Shown: one piece after another, positions 10,028 through 20,137 of the stretch
Layout: each line of letters starts with the position of its first letter
Numbering within the stretch: the first letter of the stretch is position 1
NCBI RefSeq assembly: GCF_900177415.1
Contig: NZ_FXAF01000006.1
Location: 1,884,001-1,948,000 of the forward strand
DNA from: Xaviernesmea oryzae
Lineage (GTDB): Bacteria > Pseudomonadota > Alphaproteobacteria > Rhizobiales > Rhizobiaceae
Length of the DNA: 64,000 bases
Direction: 5' to 3'
Notes under the pieces: generated by a model
What the model saw: only the letters and a program-made list of their open reading frames with translations
Databases searched by the model: none
Told to the model about the DNA's origin: nothing
Made by a program: the position numbers and the translations under genes

Positions 10028-10597
10028 CTAGCGGACCTCGCGATTCGGCCTTCGCCAGGCATCGATGTCGATGTTCAGGAGATCGGCCGCATTCCTGCAT
10101 GTCTCCAGAAGGATCATGCCCAGGATCTCCGCCAGCCGCGTGAGCAATTCCCGCATTCCGACCCTTTCGGATCGAGGCCCATGGGACGGCGGCAGGTCCC
10201 AGGAAATGACGGGACCGGATATCGGCTTTCCCTCGAAGGCATCTGCTTGCGGGGCGAGTGGCGCCGCGCCGATATAGGCCGGTTCGAAATGCTCCTGGAG
10301 ATCATCGCTGAGGCTGGGAAACAGGCTCCATTGGGCGTCCAGAAAGGTTTCCGGCTGAACGTGGTACCCCGCATCCAAAGCCGCCTCTATGAAGTCGGCG
10401 CGTGCCAAGCCCGCTATGGCTCTCCCGGTCAGGACATCGCGGCAGGTCGTCACCGCCGTCATGTGTGCCTCGCTCCGCTTTGCGGGCCAGGCGCCGAGAA
10501 GCATCAGAGCAGCCTCCAGCGTATCGGAAACGGTCACCAGACCGGGCCGTCCATACATTTCCAGAACGACGGGCTTTCTCCAGGTTCCGAGATCCAT
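10028..10597 (-). CDS. DUF982 domain protein with C-terminal extension
   Basis: Function unknown. The first ~80 of 189 residues match the pattern of DUF982, a small and largely rhizobial family: WRKPVVLEM, TVSDTLEAALMLLGAWP, then CRDVLTGRAIAGLARADFIEAALDAG split by short linkers. Most DUF982 proteins end there. This one continues for about 100 residues (residues 85-189), with an acidic/aromatic stretch and a helix rich in Leu, ending DIDAWRRPN. I recognise no fold in the extension. The ATG at 10597 has GGGAG six bases upstream and is chosen over 10603. It stands alone between cysQ and rlmB. Confidence 0.7.
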   Translation of the reverse strand: MDLGTWRKPVVLEMYGRPGLVTVSDTLEAALMLLGAWPAKRSEAHMTAVTTCRDVLTGRAIAGLARADFIEAALDAGYHVQPETFLDAQWSLFPSLSDDLQEHFEPAYIGAAPLAPQADAFEGKPISGPVISWDLPPSHGPRSERVGMRELLTRLAEILGMILLETCRNAADLLNIDIDAWRRPNREVR

Positions 10598-10736
10598 CCC
10601 CATCTCCCAGCAAGAACATTAGGAAGATTTCATATAAAGCTTGCGCGAAGATGGATTTCGACCGGCAGTTGAGATGAAGGATTATCCCAACTTCAGTCGT
10701 GATTCTTTGCGTCGAACATCTGGTAGGGATCAAATG

Positions 10737-11615
10737 TCAAATTCGCTCCGCCAGATGCTGCCGCGTGGCATAAAGCGCCACGGCGGCCGCATTCGAGACG
10801 TTGAGCGATTTGATCGCGCCCGGCATGTCGAGCCTTGCCAGCGCGGTTACGGTTTCGCGGGTCTTCTGCCGCAGGCCCTTGCCCTCGGACCCGAGCACCA
10901 GCGCGATCCGGTCGCCGGCGAACGTGCCTTCCAGCGGCGCCGGCCCCTCCGAATCGAGCCCGATCGTCTGGAAGCCGAGGCGGTGCAACTCGCCGAGCGC
11001 ATCGGCGAGATTGGTGATCTGTATATAAGGTATGAGCTCGAGCGCGCCGGAGGCCGATTTGGCAAGCACGCCGGACTCCGTCGGGCTGTGTCTCTGGGTG
11101 GTGATGATCGCTCCCGCGCCGAAGGCGACGGCCGAACGCATGATCGCCCCGACATTGTGCGGGTCGGTCACCTGGTCGAGGACGAGGAGCAGCGGGCTTT
11201 CCTTCAGCGCCTCCAGCCGGCGCACCGGAAGCTGCCGGGTCTCCAGCATGACGCCCTGGTGGATGGCCTCGGGGCCGAGCACCCTGTCGATATCCTGGGG
11301 TGATACAAATTCCACCGGGAAAGAAAGGGCGGATGCCTCGCCGGCATCGAGCCGCGCAAAGGCGTTCTGCGTCACCGACAGCTTGATCAGCTTGCGCTCG
11401 GGATTATCGAGCGCGGCGCGTACGGTGTGCAGGCCATAGAGAAAGACCTGCTCCGGCTGAAGCTGCGGCGGCTTCCAGTCCTTGTTGGATTTCGGCCGCT
11501 TCTGCGGCGGCGTCGGAATTTCGCCGCGCTCGCGCTTGGCGTCGCGCACGGCACGGCGCAGCGAGGCGTAATGGCTGTCGCGGCCGGATTTGTCCTGTCG
11601 GTCTTCCTTGCTCAT
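10737..11615 (-). CDS. rlmB: 23S rRNA (guanosine-2'-O-)-methyltransferase RlmB (SpoU/TrmH family)
   Basis: It methylates the 2'-O of G2251 (E. coli numbering) in the peptidyl-transferase loop of 23S rRNA, using S-adenosylmethionine. The 292-residue protein has a basic N-terminal extension, a substrate-binding domain starting FLYGLHTVRAAL, and the SPOUT knot motifs TDPHNVGAIMRS, VLGSEGKGL and SLNVSNAAAVALY. It is divergent from the tRNA-Tyr/tRNA-Gly/tuf unit, a neighbourhood common in Rhizobiales. The exact target base is by family, since SpoU relatives methylate different sites. Confidence 0.9.
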   Translation of the reverse strand: MSKEDRQDKSGRDSHYASLRRAVRDAKRERGEIPTPPQKRPKSNKDWKPPQLQPEQVFLYGLHTVRAALDNPERKLIKLSVTQNAFARLDAGEASALSFPVEFVSPQDIDRVLGPEAIHQGVMLETRQLPVRRLEALKESPLLLVLDQVTDPHNVGAIMRSAVAFGAGAIITTQRHSPTESGVLAKSASGALELIPYIQITNLADALGELHRLGFQTIGLDSEGPAPLEGTFAGDRIALVLGSEGKGLRQKTRETVTALARLDMPGAIKSLNVSNAAAVALYATRQHLAERI

Positions 11616-11720
11616 GGCGCCTTATAGCGGTGCCGGGCCGTTCGGCAAAGCCCTCCCGCGGCCGGGAGGCGCAGGTCGCGGGGCAATTTATTTTTTCGTC
11701 ATTTTTCCAAAAGCCTCGTG

Positions 11721-11750
11721 TTGACAGACGGGAACGGTGCGGTCATATAC
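11721..11750 (+). promoter_or_regulatory. Sigma-70 type promoter of the tRNA-Tyr/tRNA-Gly/tuf unit
   Basis: A perfect -35 TTGACA (11721-11726) is separated by 17 bases from CATATA (11744-11749) as the -10, about 75 bases before tRNA-Tyr. It is one of the clearest sigma-70-like promoters I could draw in the window, as expected for stable RNA and EF-Tu synthesis. Confidence 0.75.
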
Positions 11751-11823
11751 GCGGCGCAGATTGCGGGACGAGGAAACGTTCTTCGGTCTGACGAGCTTGG
11801 TCAGCAGATCCAGACGGAAAACT

Positions 11824-11908
11824 GGAGGGATGCCCGAGTGGTTAAAGGGGACGGACTGTAAATCCGTTGGCTCAGCCTACGTTGGTTCAAATCCAACTCC
11901 CTCCACCA
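11824..11908 (+). tRNA. tRNA-Tyr (anticodon GTA)
   Basis: An 85-base class II tRNA with acceptor GGAGGGA/TCCCTCC, anticodon GTA in ACGGACTGTAAATCCGT, a long variable arm, T-arm GTTGGTTCAAATCCAAC and encoded CCA. It is followed after 25 bases by tRNA-Gly and then tuf. This resembles the tyrU-glyT-tufB arrangement of E. coli. Confidence 0.97.
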
Positions 11909-11933
11909 TTCTGTCGCCGGATCGGACCACCCC

Positions 11934-12007
11934 GCGGGTATAGCTCAATGGTAGAGCAGCAGCCTTCCAAGCTGAATACGCGGGTTCGATTCCCGCTACC
12001 CGCTCCA
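11934..12007 (+). tRNA. tRNA-Gly (anticodon TCC)
   Basis: A 74-base tRNA with acceptor GCGGGTA/TACCCGC, anticodon TCC in the loop CTTCCAA, T-arm GCGGGTTCGATTCCCGC and encoded CCA. It is part of the tRNA-Tyr/tRNA-Gly/tuf unit. Confidence 0.97.
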
Positions 12008-12257
12008 ATCTTCATCCGTTTGGCTATTCTGCATCTCACGCGTTGCCTCGGCCGGTGCTTTGCGTATGGCATCCGGTGAGGCCGCCGGTCGCCGCCGGCG
12101 ACGTGACCTTCTCCGCCCTGTCCGGTACGGTTTTCGAGGCTCCCCCTTGTCCCGGCGCGTGTCGTAATTATGTCTTGCGCATTCTTTGGGAAAGCCTTAA
12201 ACGGCGACACCAAACCCGCTCGCCGGGTCCACCTCTTATGTTCACAGGAAGCATTCA

Positions 12258-13433
<1,176 letters not shown>

Positions 13434-13458
13434 TCGACGGCGACATCGAAATAGGAAG

Positions 13459-13487
13459 GGCCCCGCCGGAAACGGCGGGGCCTTTTT
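13459..13487 (+). terminator. Rho-independent terminator after tuf copy 1
   Basis: A perfect 10-bp GC stem (13459-13468 with 13473-13482), GAAA loop and five T. It ends the tRNA/tuf unit and insulates it from the convergent capsule-type gene. Confidence 0.92.
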
Positions 13488-13521
13488 GCTTTTCGGGGCG
13501 CAGCAGGGCCGGTCGGCCGCC

Positions 13522-14829
13522 TTACCTTGGGTTAATTCCGGAAAAGAGTTCCTTCTCGTAACGGAAGGATACGGGATCGCGCGGCTTTCGAAAGGCGAGG
13601 GGAAGCCTGTCTTCCGTCTCCATGAGCCGTTCGGCAACGTGTTCGACACCGGCGCTGATCGCCTCCCTGCCGATGAAGCCGCCGCGCACCTGCGTGGTCG
13701 CCGCGAGCGCCCGCATGAAGGCATCGAAGAGAGCCGGGTCCGGAGCCGAAGGCCTCTGCCAGAAGGCGGCGAGGCTTTCCTGGAAGGTGAGCCCGGGCAC
13801 ATCGTAGATCGCCGATCCCAAGGCAATGACCGGCTTTCCGGCGGCGAGCGCCGTCAGCCCCACCGTCGAATTGACCGTCACGACGCCCCTGGACTTTTGG
13901 ATCAACGCGTCCGTATCGCCGCCGTCCGCGACGAATACCCGACCGGCGACGCCATGCCGCCTCGCCGTTTTGCCGATGCGATCCGACCAGCGCGACAGGC
14001 CGTTGTCGATCGGATGAACCTTGAAGAGCAGCCGGCTTCCGGCCGGGGCATGCCGGGCGAAGGATGCGATGGCCGCGTCGGCGAGCCTGAAGAGATCGCC
14101 TCCGGGCGCATGCCGGCGGATCTGATAGTCTCCGGGAAGTTGAAGGGGAAACAGGAAGAAATTTGCATTGCCGTCCGGGCTGGGCGCCAGAGCGGCCGCG
14201 ACCGCCTTCTCGGCCTCACGCCGCCGCTTTCCCGCCGTCAGGCCTTTCCGGATCCAGCCGCTATACTCGACCAGCGGATGGACCGGGCCATGCGTCCGGT
14301 AGTGCGGATGAACGAGCCAGCCGAGAACGACGTTCGGAATGTGGAAGGCGAGGTCGTAAAGCGCATAGGTGAGAAAGCTCGACCGGTAAAGGCTGCCGGA
14401 CGGGACTGCCGGCTTGCCCGCGGCCAGCGCTTCGATCTCGCGCGGCTCCTGCGGGAAACGGGAATGAGCGGACATGCCGTCGGGCTCGACCGTCAGCCAG
14501 TCGGGCCTCAGATAACCGTGTTCCAGGATATGGACGCGAAGTCCCCCGCGAATGCCGATGTCCGCGGCGGCTGCGTGGGTGCGTCGGCCATCACCTAACA
14601 TGACAATGTCGGTGATATTGTGATCGCGGATGTAGCATTCGAGATACGCGGGCCACTTATCGTTGCGATCTCTGAAGAAGTCGCTTTCCCTCGGCCACCA
14701 GAAGACCAGATCCCCGAGGCAGACGCCGATTTTTTTAACGGAAGCGCCTTTCTTTTCAATTGCTTCCGCCAGCAGCCTGAGGAAAGGCGAAGCTGGCCCC
14801 TGAAGGAACAGGAACGTGCGTGATTTCAT
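13522..14829 (-). CDS. KpsS-like capsular polysaccharide biosynthesis protein, paralogue 1
   Basis: The 435-residue protein belongs to the Capsule_synth family (KpsS/KpsC type), whose studied members add beta-Kdo linker sugars to the lipid anchor of capsular polysaccharide. Family marks are FLQGPASPFLRLLAEAI at the N terminus, GYLRPDWLT, SRLLFKVHPIDNG and SRGVVTVNST followed by ALGSAIYDVPG. ATG 14829 is chosen over an in-frame TTG nine bases upstream; neither has a strong Shine-Dalgarno. Its nearest relative here is the divergent gene at 14996, sharing the same motif order. No kpsMT or other capsule export gene is in the window. The pair interrupts the tuf/tRNA-Trp/secE order. The exact sugar is unknown. 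Confidence 0.8.
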   Translation of the reverse strand: MKSRTFLFLQGPASPFLRLLAEAIEKKGASVKKIGVCLGDLVFWWPRESDFFRDRNDKWPAYLECYIRDHNITDIVMLGDGRRTHAAAADIGIRGGLRVHILEHGYLRPDWLTVEPDGMSAHSRFPQEPREIEALAAGKPAVPSGSLYRSSFLTYALYDLAFHIPNVVLGWLVHPHYRTHGPVHPLVEYSGWIRKGLTAGKRRREAEKAVAAALAPSPDGNANFFLFPLQLPGDYQIRRHAPGGDLFRLADAAIASFARHAPAGSRLLFKVHPIDNGLSRWSDRIGKTARRHGVAGRVFVADGGDTDALIQKSRGVVTVNSTVGLTALAAGKPVIALGSAIYDVPGLTFQESLAAFWQRPSAPDPALFDAFMRALAATTQVRGGFIGREAISAGVEHVAERLMETEDRLPLAFRKPRDPVSFRYEKELFSGINPR

Positions 14830-14995
14830 GGCGCGCAACCTGTGGGAATGATATAAGGCGTCGGGTTTGGCATTGACGGAGGAGCTGCCTTGATGAAAAT
14901 ACCCGCGATGTTTAGCGGCAAATCACGCAATTGACACCGCTTTTTGTCCAGTCGTCCGGCGCGTAACCCGAGTCACAAGCAGCATTGGCTTTCGC

Positions 14996-16372
14996 ATGAC
15001 CAAAGTCCTCTTCCTGCAGGGTCCTCCTTCCGTTTTCTGGCGAGAGCTGGCCGAAGCGTTCGAGGCGCAGGGTATCGGAACGAAACGCGTGAACTTTTCG
15101 TTCGGCGACCAGCTCTATTGGCGCCGGCGCGGAGCGATCAACTATCGCGGCACCTTGCGGGGCTGGCCGCGCTACCTGGCGAACCTGGTTCGCCGGGAAG
15201 GCGTCACCGATATCCTCTATTATGCGGATCGCTTGCCTTATCACCGGCTGGCGACACGCGTGGCCCGCAAGCTCGGTGTTCGATGTCATGCCGTGGAATT
15301 CGGTTATTTGAGGCCGGACTGGATCACCCTGGAACGGAACGGCATGGGACGGTTCTCCCATTTTCCGAGCGATCCGGATCACATCCGCCGGATTGCGAAA
15401 CAAGTGGGCATTCCCGATCTGAAGGCTCATTACGGCCATACCTTCGGGCAGGAGGCGACGAACGAGGTCGTCTACAACCTCGCCGCCTATTTCGGCCGGG
15501 CGATGTTTCCGTTTTACCGTTCGGACAAATATTACGATCCGCTTTTCGACTATCTATCCTGGCTGCCGCGCATGTTCCGTCCGCGGCACGACCTTCCGGA
15601 AGGTTTCCTGGAGGACGAGAGCAAGGTCAACTACCTGCTGGCGCTGCAGTTGCAGAGCGACTACCAGATCCGTGCGAATTCGCCCTACCGGCACCTTTCG
15701 CAGATGCTCGACCAGGTGATGCAATCCTTTGCGCGCCATGCGCCGGAAGGCAGCCGGCTGATCGTCAAGCAGCATCCGCTCGACAACGATCTGGAGGGAT
15801 GGCGCAAAGTGGTGGCGCGGCTCGCGGCGCGTCATCGCATCGCCGGCCGGGTTGTCTTCATCGAGAAGGGCGATCTCGGCAGGATCCTCAAGAGGTCTCG
15901 TGGCGTCGTCATCGTCAATTCCACCACCGGCCTTCAGAGCCTGCGCCTCGGCATACCGACCATCGCTCTCGGGTCGGCGATCTACAACGTCCGGGGCCTG
16001 ACCCACCAAGGCGGGCTCGACAGTTTCTGGCGCCATCCTGAGGCGATCGACACCGAGTTGCTGGCCGATTTCGTCAAGGCTCTGGCCGGCACCATTCAGG
16101 TGAAAGGCAATTTCTACCACGAAGAGGGCCGCAAGGTCGCCATCGAGACGATCGTCGCTCGCGTCGCCGGGGAAATGGTCAACCAGCCGGACGCTTATGT
16201 GGAAAGGCCGCCGCGTCTTTCCTGGCGGCGCCTCCCGCCGATGCCGGGAAGAAGCGCCCAGTCCTCGGGTATCCTGTCGGGCACGGAAATCTTCGTCGGC
16301 GGCCCGGAGCCGGCGCTTTCGGTCGGGCGCTTTGCGGACGCTTCCGACCCCCGCAACAGAAACCCGGGATAG
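14996..16372 (+). CDS. KpsS-like capsular polysaccharide biosynthesis protein, paralogue 2
   Basis: A 458-residue protein of the same Capsule_synth family as its divergent neighbour. Shared motifs are FLQGPPSVFWRELAEAF, EFGYLRPDW, LQSDYQIRANSPY, FARHAPEGSRLIVKQHPLDN, RSRGVVIVNSTTGL and ALGSAIYNVRG. It is probably a Kdo-type transferase acting on a glycolipid at the inner face of the membrane; this is known for KpsS and inferred here. The last ~60 residues (after about residue 400, rich in Pro, Arg and Gly) have no match in the sister protein and may be a degraded or extended tail. No Shine-Dalgarno precedes the ATG. The 157-base divergent gap (14839-14995) must hold both promoters; TTGACG at 14873 is a weak candidate. 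Confidence 0.8.
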   Translation: MTKVLFLQGPPSVFWRELAEAFEAQGIGTKRVNFSFGDQLYWRRRGAINYRGTLRGWPRYLANLVRREGVTDILYYADRLPYHRLATRVARKLGVRCHAVEFGYLRPDWITLERNGMGRFSHFPSDPDHIRRIAKQVGIPDLKAHYGHTFGQEATNEVVYNLAAYFGRAMFPFYRSDKYYDPLFDYLSWLPRMFRPRHDLPEGFLEDESKVNYLLALQLQSDYQIRANSPYRHLSQMLDQVMQSFARHAPEGSRLIVKQHPLDNDLEGWRKVVARLAARHRIAGRVVFIEKGDLGRILKRSRGVVIVNSTTGLQSLRLGIPTIALGSAIYNVRGLTHQGGLDSFWRHPEAIDTELLADFVKALAGTIQVKGNFYHEEGRKVAIETIVARVAGEMVNQPDAYVERPPRLSWRRLPPMPGRSAQSSGILSGTEIFVGGPEPALSVGRFADASDPRNRNPG

Positions 16373-16491
16373 AAGGCGGCGATATTCAAAAACGCTCTTG
16401 CAAAGCGCGGCGCATCCCCTTAAAGGGAGCGCCTAGCTCGCTGGCGGCAAATGGATTGTCCCAAATGGATTGTCTGGTCCGCCGGGGTCGA

Positions 16492-16567
<76 letters not shown>

Positions 16568-16766
16568 TTTCCGATGATTGGCGCGAGATTGACCGCAGCG
16601 GAATTGTCTGAAACTGGCGTACCGGACGAAGCGACGAAATTTCATCGAACACTGTTTTCCCTCTTGTGTAAAGGGGAAGGGGTGTTTATGTAGGGTTCAA
16701 AACAGACACGCGGTGCGTGGGGCTGAGCGAGGTCAGCTTTACGCGCCGTAATTGCGTGGGCAGTCG

Positions 16767-16967
16767 ATGGCATCCAAAACCAATCCCGTTACGTTTCTGC
16801 GCCAGGTGCGCTCTGAAGCGGCTAAAATTCATTGGCCGTCTCGGCGCGAGACGATGATCTCTACGGCCATGGTGCTGGTGATGGTTATTTTTGCTGCGCT
16901 GTTTTTCTTCGCTGCGGACCAGTTGATCGGCTGGTTGTTACGTCTCGTACTGAACGTCAGCGTTTGA
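16767..16967 (+). CDS. secE: Preprotein translocase subunit SecE
   Basis: A small essential subunit of the SecYEG channel in the inner membrane. The 66-residue form has one membrane span (about residues 32-58) preceded by the conserved amphipathic segment RSEAAKIHWPSRRET. This is the short single-span form common outside enterobacteria. The ATG at 16767 is chosen over an upstream in-frame TTG (16752), because the family start is near ASKTNP. It lies 16 bases before nusG. Confidence 0.93.
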   Translation: MASKTNPVTFLRQVRSEAAKIHWPSRRETMISTAMVLVMVIFAALFFFAADQLIGWLLRLVLNVSV

Positions 16968-16983
16968 TTCTTGGAGAATGAAG

Positions 16984-17514
16984 ATGGCGGCGCGCTGGTA
17001 CATCGTCCACGCATATTCCAATTTTGAGAAGAAGGTTGCCGAGGATATCGAGAACAAGGCTCGCCAGAAAGGGCTTGAGCATCTGTTCGAGAAGATCCTG
17101 GTGCCGACCGAAAAGGTCGTCGAGGTGCGCCGCGGCCGCAAGGTCGATTCCGAGCGCAAGTTCTTCCCCGGCTATGTGCTTGTCCGGGCGAATCTGACCG
17201 ATGAGGCTTATCACCTCATCAAGAACACGCCGAAGGTCACCGGCTTTCTCGGTTCCGACAACAAGCCGGTTCCGATTCCGGATTTCGAGGCCGAGCGCAT
17301 CCTTGGTCAGGTCCAGGAGGGCGTTGAGCGGCCGAAGTCCTCGATCACGTTCGAGATCGGCGAGCAGGTCCGCGTCTCGGATGGCCCCTTCGCTTCTTTC
17401 AACGGCACCGTGCAGGATGTCGACGAGGAGCGTTCCCGCCTCAAGGTGGAGGTCTCGATTTTCGGTCGCGCGACCCCGGTCGAGCTCGAATACGGTCAGG
17501 TCGAAAAGGTCTGA
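16984..17514 (+). CDS. nusG: Transcription termination/antitermination factor NusG
   Basis: NusG binds RNA polymerase, raises processivity and links it to Rho or to the ribosome. The 176-residue protein has an NGN domain (ARWYIVHAYSNFEKKVAEDI, FPGYVLVRA) and a C-terminal KOW domain (RVSDGPFASFNGTV). Two ATGs lie close together (16978 and 16984). I prefer 16984 because GGAG at 16973 then sits seven bases upstream, and the family begins MAARWYIVHAYS-like. It is in an operon with secE and probably rplKA. Confidence 0.95.
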   Translation: MAARWYIVHAYSNFEKKVAEDIENKARQKGLEHLFEKILVPTEKVVEVRRGRKVDSERKFFPGYVLVRANLTDEAYHLIKNTPKVTGFLGSDNKPVPIPDFEAERILGQVQEGVERPKSSITFEIGEQVRVSDGPFASFNGTVQDVDEERSRLKVEVSIFGRATPVELEYGQVEKV

Positions 17515-17693
17515 TGAATTTCGAAATGGGGCTGGCTGCTCGCGCGGTCGGCCTCGTGCGGCGTTTGCCGCAAATCGCGTGGGAGGCATGGCGCCTTTAG
17601 CCGGACGCCTTGGCCGAACCACGCAACCGCAGCCGCCGGAGAAGTCCGGCATGTCGGGCCGGGAAGCCGGTCCATAACGAAAGGCAGAGAGAA

Positions 17694-18125
17694 ATGGCTA
17701 AGAAGGTAGCAGGCCAGCTCAAGCTGCAGGTCAAGGCAGGATCGGCAAACCCGTCCCCGCCGATCGGCCCGGCGCTTGGTCAGCGTGGCATCAACATCAT
17801 GGAATTCTGCAAGGCGTTCAACGCCGCCACGCAGGAAATGGAAAAGGGCATGCCGATCCCGGTCGTCATCACCTATTACCAGGACAAGTCCTTCACCTTC
17901 GCGATGAAGCAGCCGCCGGTCAGCTACTTCCTCAAGAAGGAAGCGAAGATCCAGTCCGGTTCCAAGACCCCGGGCAAGGGCGCCAAGGCCGGTACCCTCA
18001 CCAAGGCTCAGATCAAGTCGATCGCAGAAGCCAAGATGAAGGACCTGAATGCCGCGGATATCGAAGGCGCAATGGCCATGATCGAGGGCTCCGCCCGCGC
18101 CATGGGCCTGGAAGTGGTGGCGTAA
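17694..18125 (+). CDS. rplK: 50S ribosomal protein L11
   Basis: L11 binds the GTPase-associated centre of 23S rRNA and is needed for RelA activation. The 143-residue protein shows [20 protein letters not shown], the proline-rich hinge and the C-terminal rRNA-binding domain. ATG 17694 follows AGGCAGAGAGAA; the open frame extends upstream but the family starts here. It overlaps nothing and lies 1 base before rplA. The 179-base nusG-rplK gap may hold the L1 autoregulatory site known in E. coli, but I could not find a convincing match. Confidence 0.97.
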   Translation: MAKKVAGQLKLQVKAGSANPSPPIGPALGQRGINIMEFCKAFNAATQEMEKGMPIPVVITYYQDKSFTFAMKQPPVSYFLKKEAKIQSGSKTPGKGAKAGTLTKAQIKSIAEAKMKDLNAADIEGAMAMIEGSARAMGLEVVA

Positions 18126-18126
18126 C

Positions 18127-18822
18127 ATGGCAAAGCTTGCAAAGCGTATTCAGAAGATCCGCGAAGGCGTCGATCCGACCAAGCTCGTCGCGCTCAACGA
18201 CGCCATCAAGATGGTCAAGGACCGTGCGACCGCGAAGTTCGACGAGACCGTCGAAATTGCCATGAACCTCGGCGTCGATCCGCGTCATGCGGACCAGATG
18301 GTCCGCGGCGTCGTCAATCTGCCGAACGGCACCGGCCGTGACGTTCGCGTCGCCGTTTTCGCCCGTGGCGCCAAGGCTGACGAAGCCAAGGCCGCCGGTG
18401 CGGACATCGTCGGCGCCGAAGACCTGGTCGAAATCGTTCAAGGCGGCAAGATCGATTTCGATCGCTGCATCGCCACCCCGGACATGATGCCGCTCGTCGG
18501 CCGCCTCGGTAAGGTTCTCGGCCCGCGCGGCATGATGCCGAACCCGAAGGTCGGCACCGTGACCATGGACGTCACCGGTGCGGTCAAGGCTTCCAAGGGC
18601 GGCGCCGTCGAGTTCCGCGTCGAGAAGGCGGGTATCGTTCACGCCGGCATCGGCAAGGCCTCCTTCGAGGCCAAGGCTCTGGAAGAGAACATCAAGGCTT
18701 TCGCCGATGCCGTCATCAAGGCGAAGCCGGCTGGCGCCAAGGGCAACTACGTCAAGCGCGTAGCGATCTCCTCGACCATGGGTCCGGGCGTCAAGATCGA
18801 TCCGTCGACGGTGACGGTTTAA
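18127..18822 (+). CDS. rplA: 50S ribosomal protein L1
   Basis: L1 forms the mobile stalk at the ribosomal E site and in E. coli represses the L11-L1 mRNA. The 231-residue protein contains the rRNA-binding segments [17 protein letters not shown] and [15 protein letters not shown]. Length equals the family norm (about 230-234). It is tightly coupled to rplK with one base between stop and start. Confidence 0.97.
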   Translation: MAKLAKRIQKIREGVDPTKLVALNDAIKMVKDRATAKFDETVEIAMNLGVDPRHADQMVRGVVNLPNGTGRDVRVAVFARGAKADEAKAAGADIVGAEDLVEIVQGGKIDFDRCIATPDMMPLVGRLGKVLGPRGMMPNPKVGTVTMDVTGAVKASKGGAVEFRVEKAGIVHAGIGKASFEAKALEENIKAFADAVIKAKPAGAKGNYVKRVAISSTMGPGVKIDPSTVTV

Positions 18823-19164
18823 GGTTCATCCGGAGCCTCCGGGCTCCGGATCGCATGAATTCCCGGTCCTTCGGGGCCGGGGATTTCCGGAGAAATCCGG
18901 AATTCCTGTCCGAGATTGCAGGTGGTTTCGACCTTAATCACTTGAACCTGCATGAGACGGGTAAGACCCGAGATTAAAGGGCGCTGAGGCGTCCCGCAGT
19001 TCGGTTCGAGCCTAGTGTGCCTTGTGCCTGGAACCCGAAAGGGGACAGTGCGAGGGGACAGGATCCTCAAGCGTCGCTTGGGATCTTTTAAAGTGGATCC
19101 CTTGAGGCAAAGGCAAACCCGGTGGGGCCTGCAGGATTGCGGTCCCGCCAACTGGAGACAGACA
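18823..19164 (+). promoter_or_regulatory. rplJ leader (probable L10 autoregulatory/attenuator region)
   Basis: This 342-base gap holds no gene but much RNA structure. A 10-bp stem with TCCG loop lies at 18828-18851. A 7-bp TTCG tetraloop hairpin follows around 18863-18880, then a palindromic TTCCGG...CCGGAA stem. At 19061-19106 two mutually exclusive folds are possible: 19061-19073 with 19075-19085, or CTCAAG (19066-19071) with CTTGAG (19101-19106) plus GGGATC (19080-19085) with GATCCC (19096-19101). In known bacteria L10-L12 binds this leader to repress rplJL. That is the likely job here, though no alignment was made. Confidence 0.6.
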
Positions 19165-19683
19165 GTGGAAAGAGCGGAAAAACGCGAATTCGTCACGGAG
19201 CTGAACGAAGTCTTCAAGGCTTCCGGTTCGGTTGTCGTGGCCCACTATGCTGGTGTCACAGTCGCGCAGATGAACGACTTCCGTTCCAAGATGCGCGCTG
19301 CTGGCGGCACCGTCAAAGTCGCGAAGAACCGCCTGGCCAAGATCGCTCTTCAGGGCACGGAGTCGGAAGGGATGTCGGACCTGTTCAAGGGTCAGACGCT
19401 CATTGCCTACAGCAATGACCCGGTCGTCGCTCCGAAGGTCGTCTCGGATTTCGCCAAGACCAATGACAAGCTCATTGTTCTCGGCGGCTCCATGGGATCG
19501 ACCACGCTCAACGCGGAAGGCGTCAAGTCCCTTGCGACCCTGCCTTCGCTGGACGAGCTGCGTGCAAAGCTGCTGGGCATGATTCAGACCCCGGCAACCC
19601 GCATTGCAGGCGTCGTTCAGGCACCGGCAGGCCAGCTTGCCCGCGTGTTCGCAGCATATGCCAAGAAGGACGAAGCCGCATAA
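19165..19683 (+). CDS. rplJ: 50S ribosomal protein L10
   Basis: L10 anchors L7/L12 dimers to the large subunit to form the GTPase-activating stalk. The 172-residue protein begins at a GTG (19165) with GGAGA six bases upstream, giving [19 protein letters not shown]. The open frame runs further upstream, but only from here does it match the family. It contains the conserved [13 protein letters not shown] segment and the C-terminal L12-binding helix. It is followed by rplL after 58 bases. Confidence 0.95.
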   Translation: MERAEKREFVTELNEVFKASGSVVVAHYAGVTVAQMNDFRSKMRAAGGTVKVAKNRLAKIALQGTESEGMSDLFKGQTLIAYSNDPVVAPKVVSDFAKTNDKLIVLGGSMGSTTLNAEGVKSLATLPSLDELRAKLLGMIQTPATRIAGVVQAPAGQLARVFAAYAKKDEAA

Positions 19684-19741
19684 GGCGGAACTTCGCTGTT
19701 CATATTAAACCAGTTCGAACCGAACAAAAGGAACTAGTAAA

Positions 19742-20125
<384 letters not shown>

Positions 20126-20137
20126 TACCGGAATGCG

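Noticed and set aside
17610..17693. N-terminal extension of rplK
   Set aside because: The added residues ([11 protein letters not shown]...) are shadow-like. L11 begins [10 protein letters not shown] at 17694 behind a purine-rich ribosome site.
17515..17693. L1-binding autoregulatory site before rplK
   Set aside because: Expected from E. coli, but I could not find a convincing copy of the stem and internal loop by eye.
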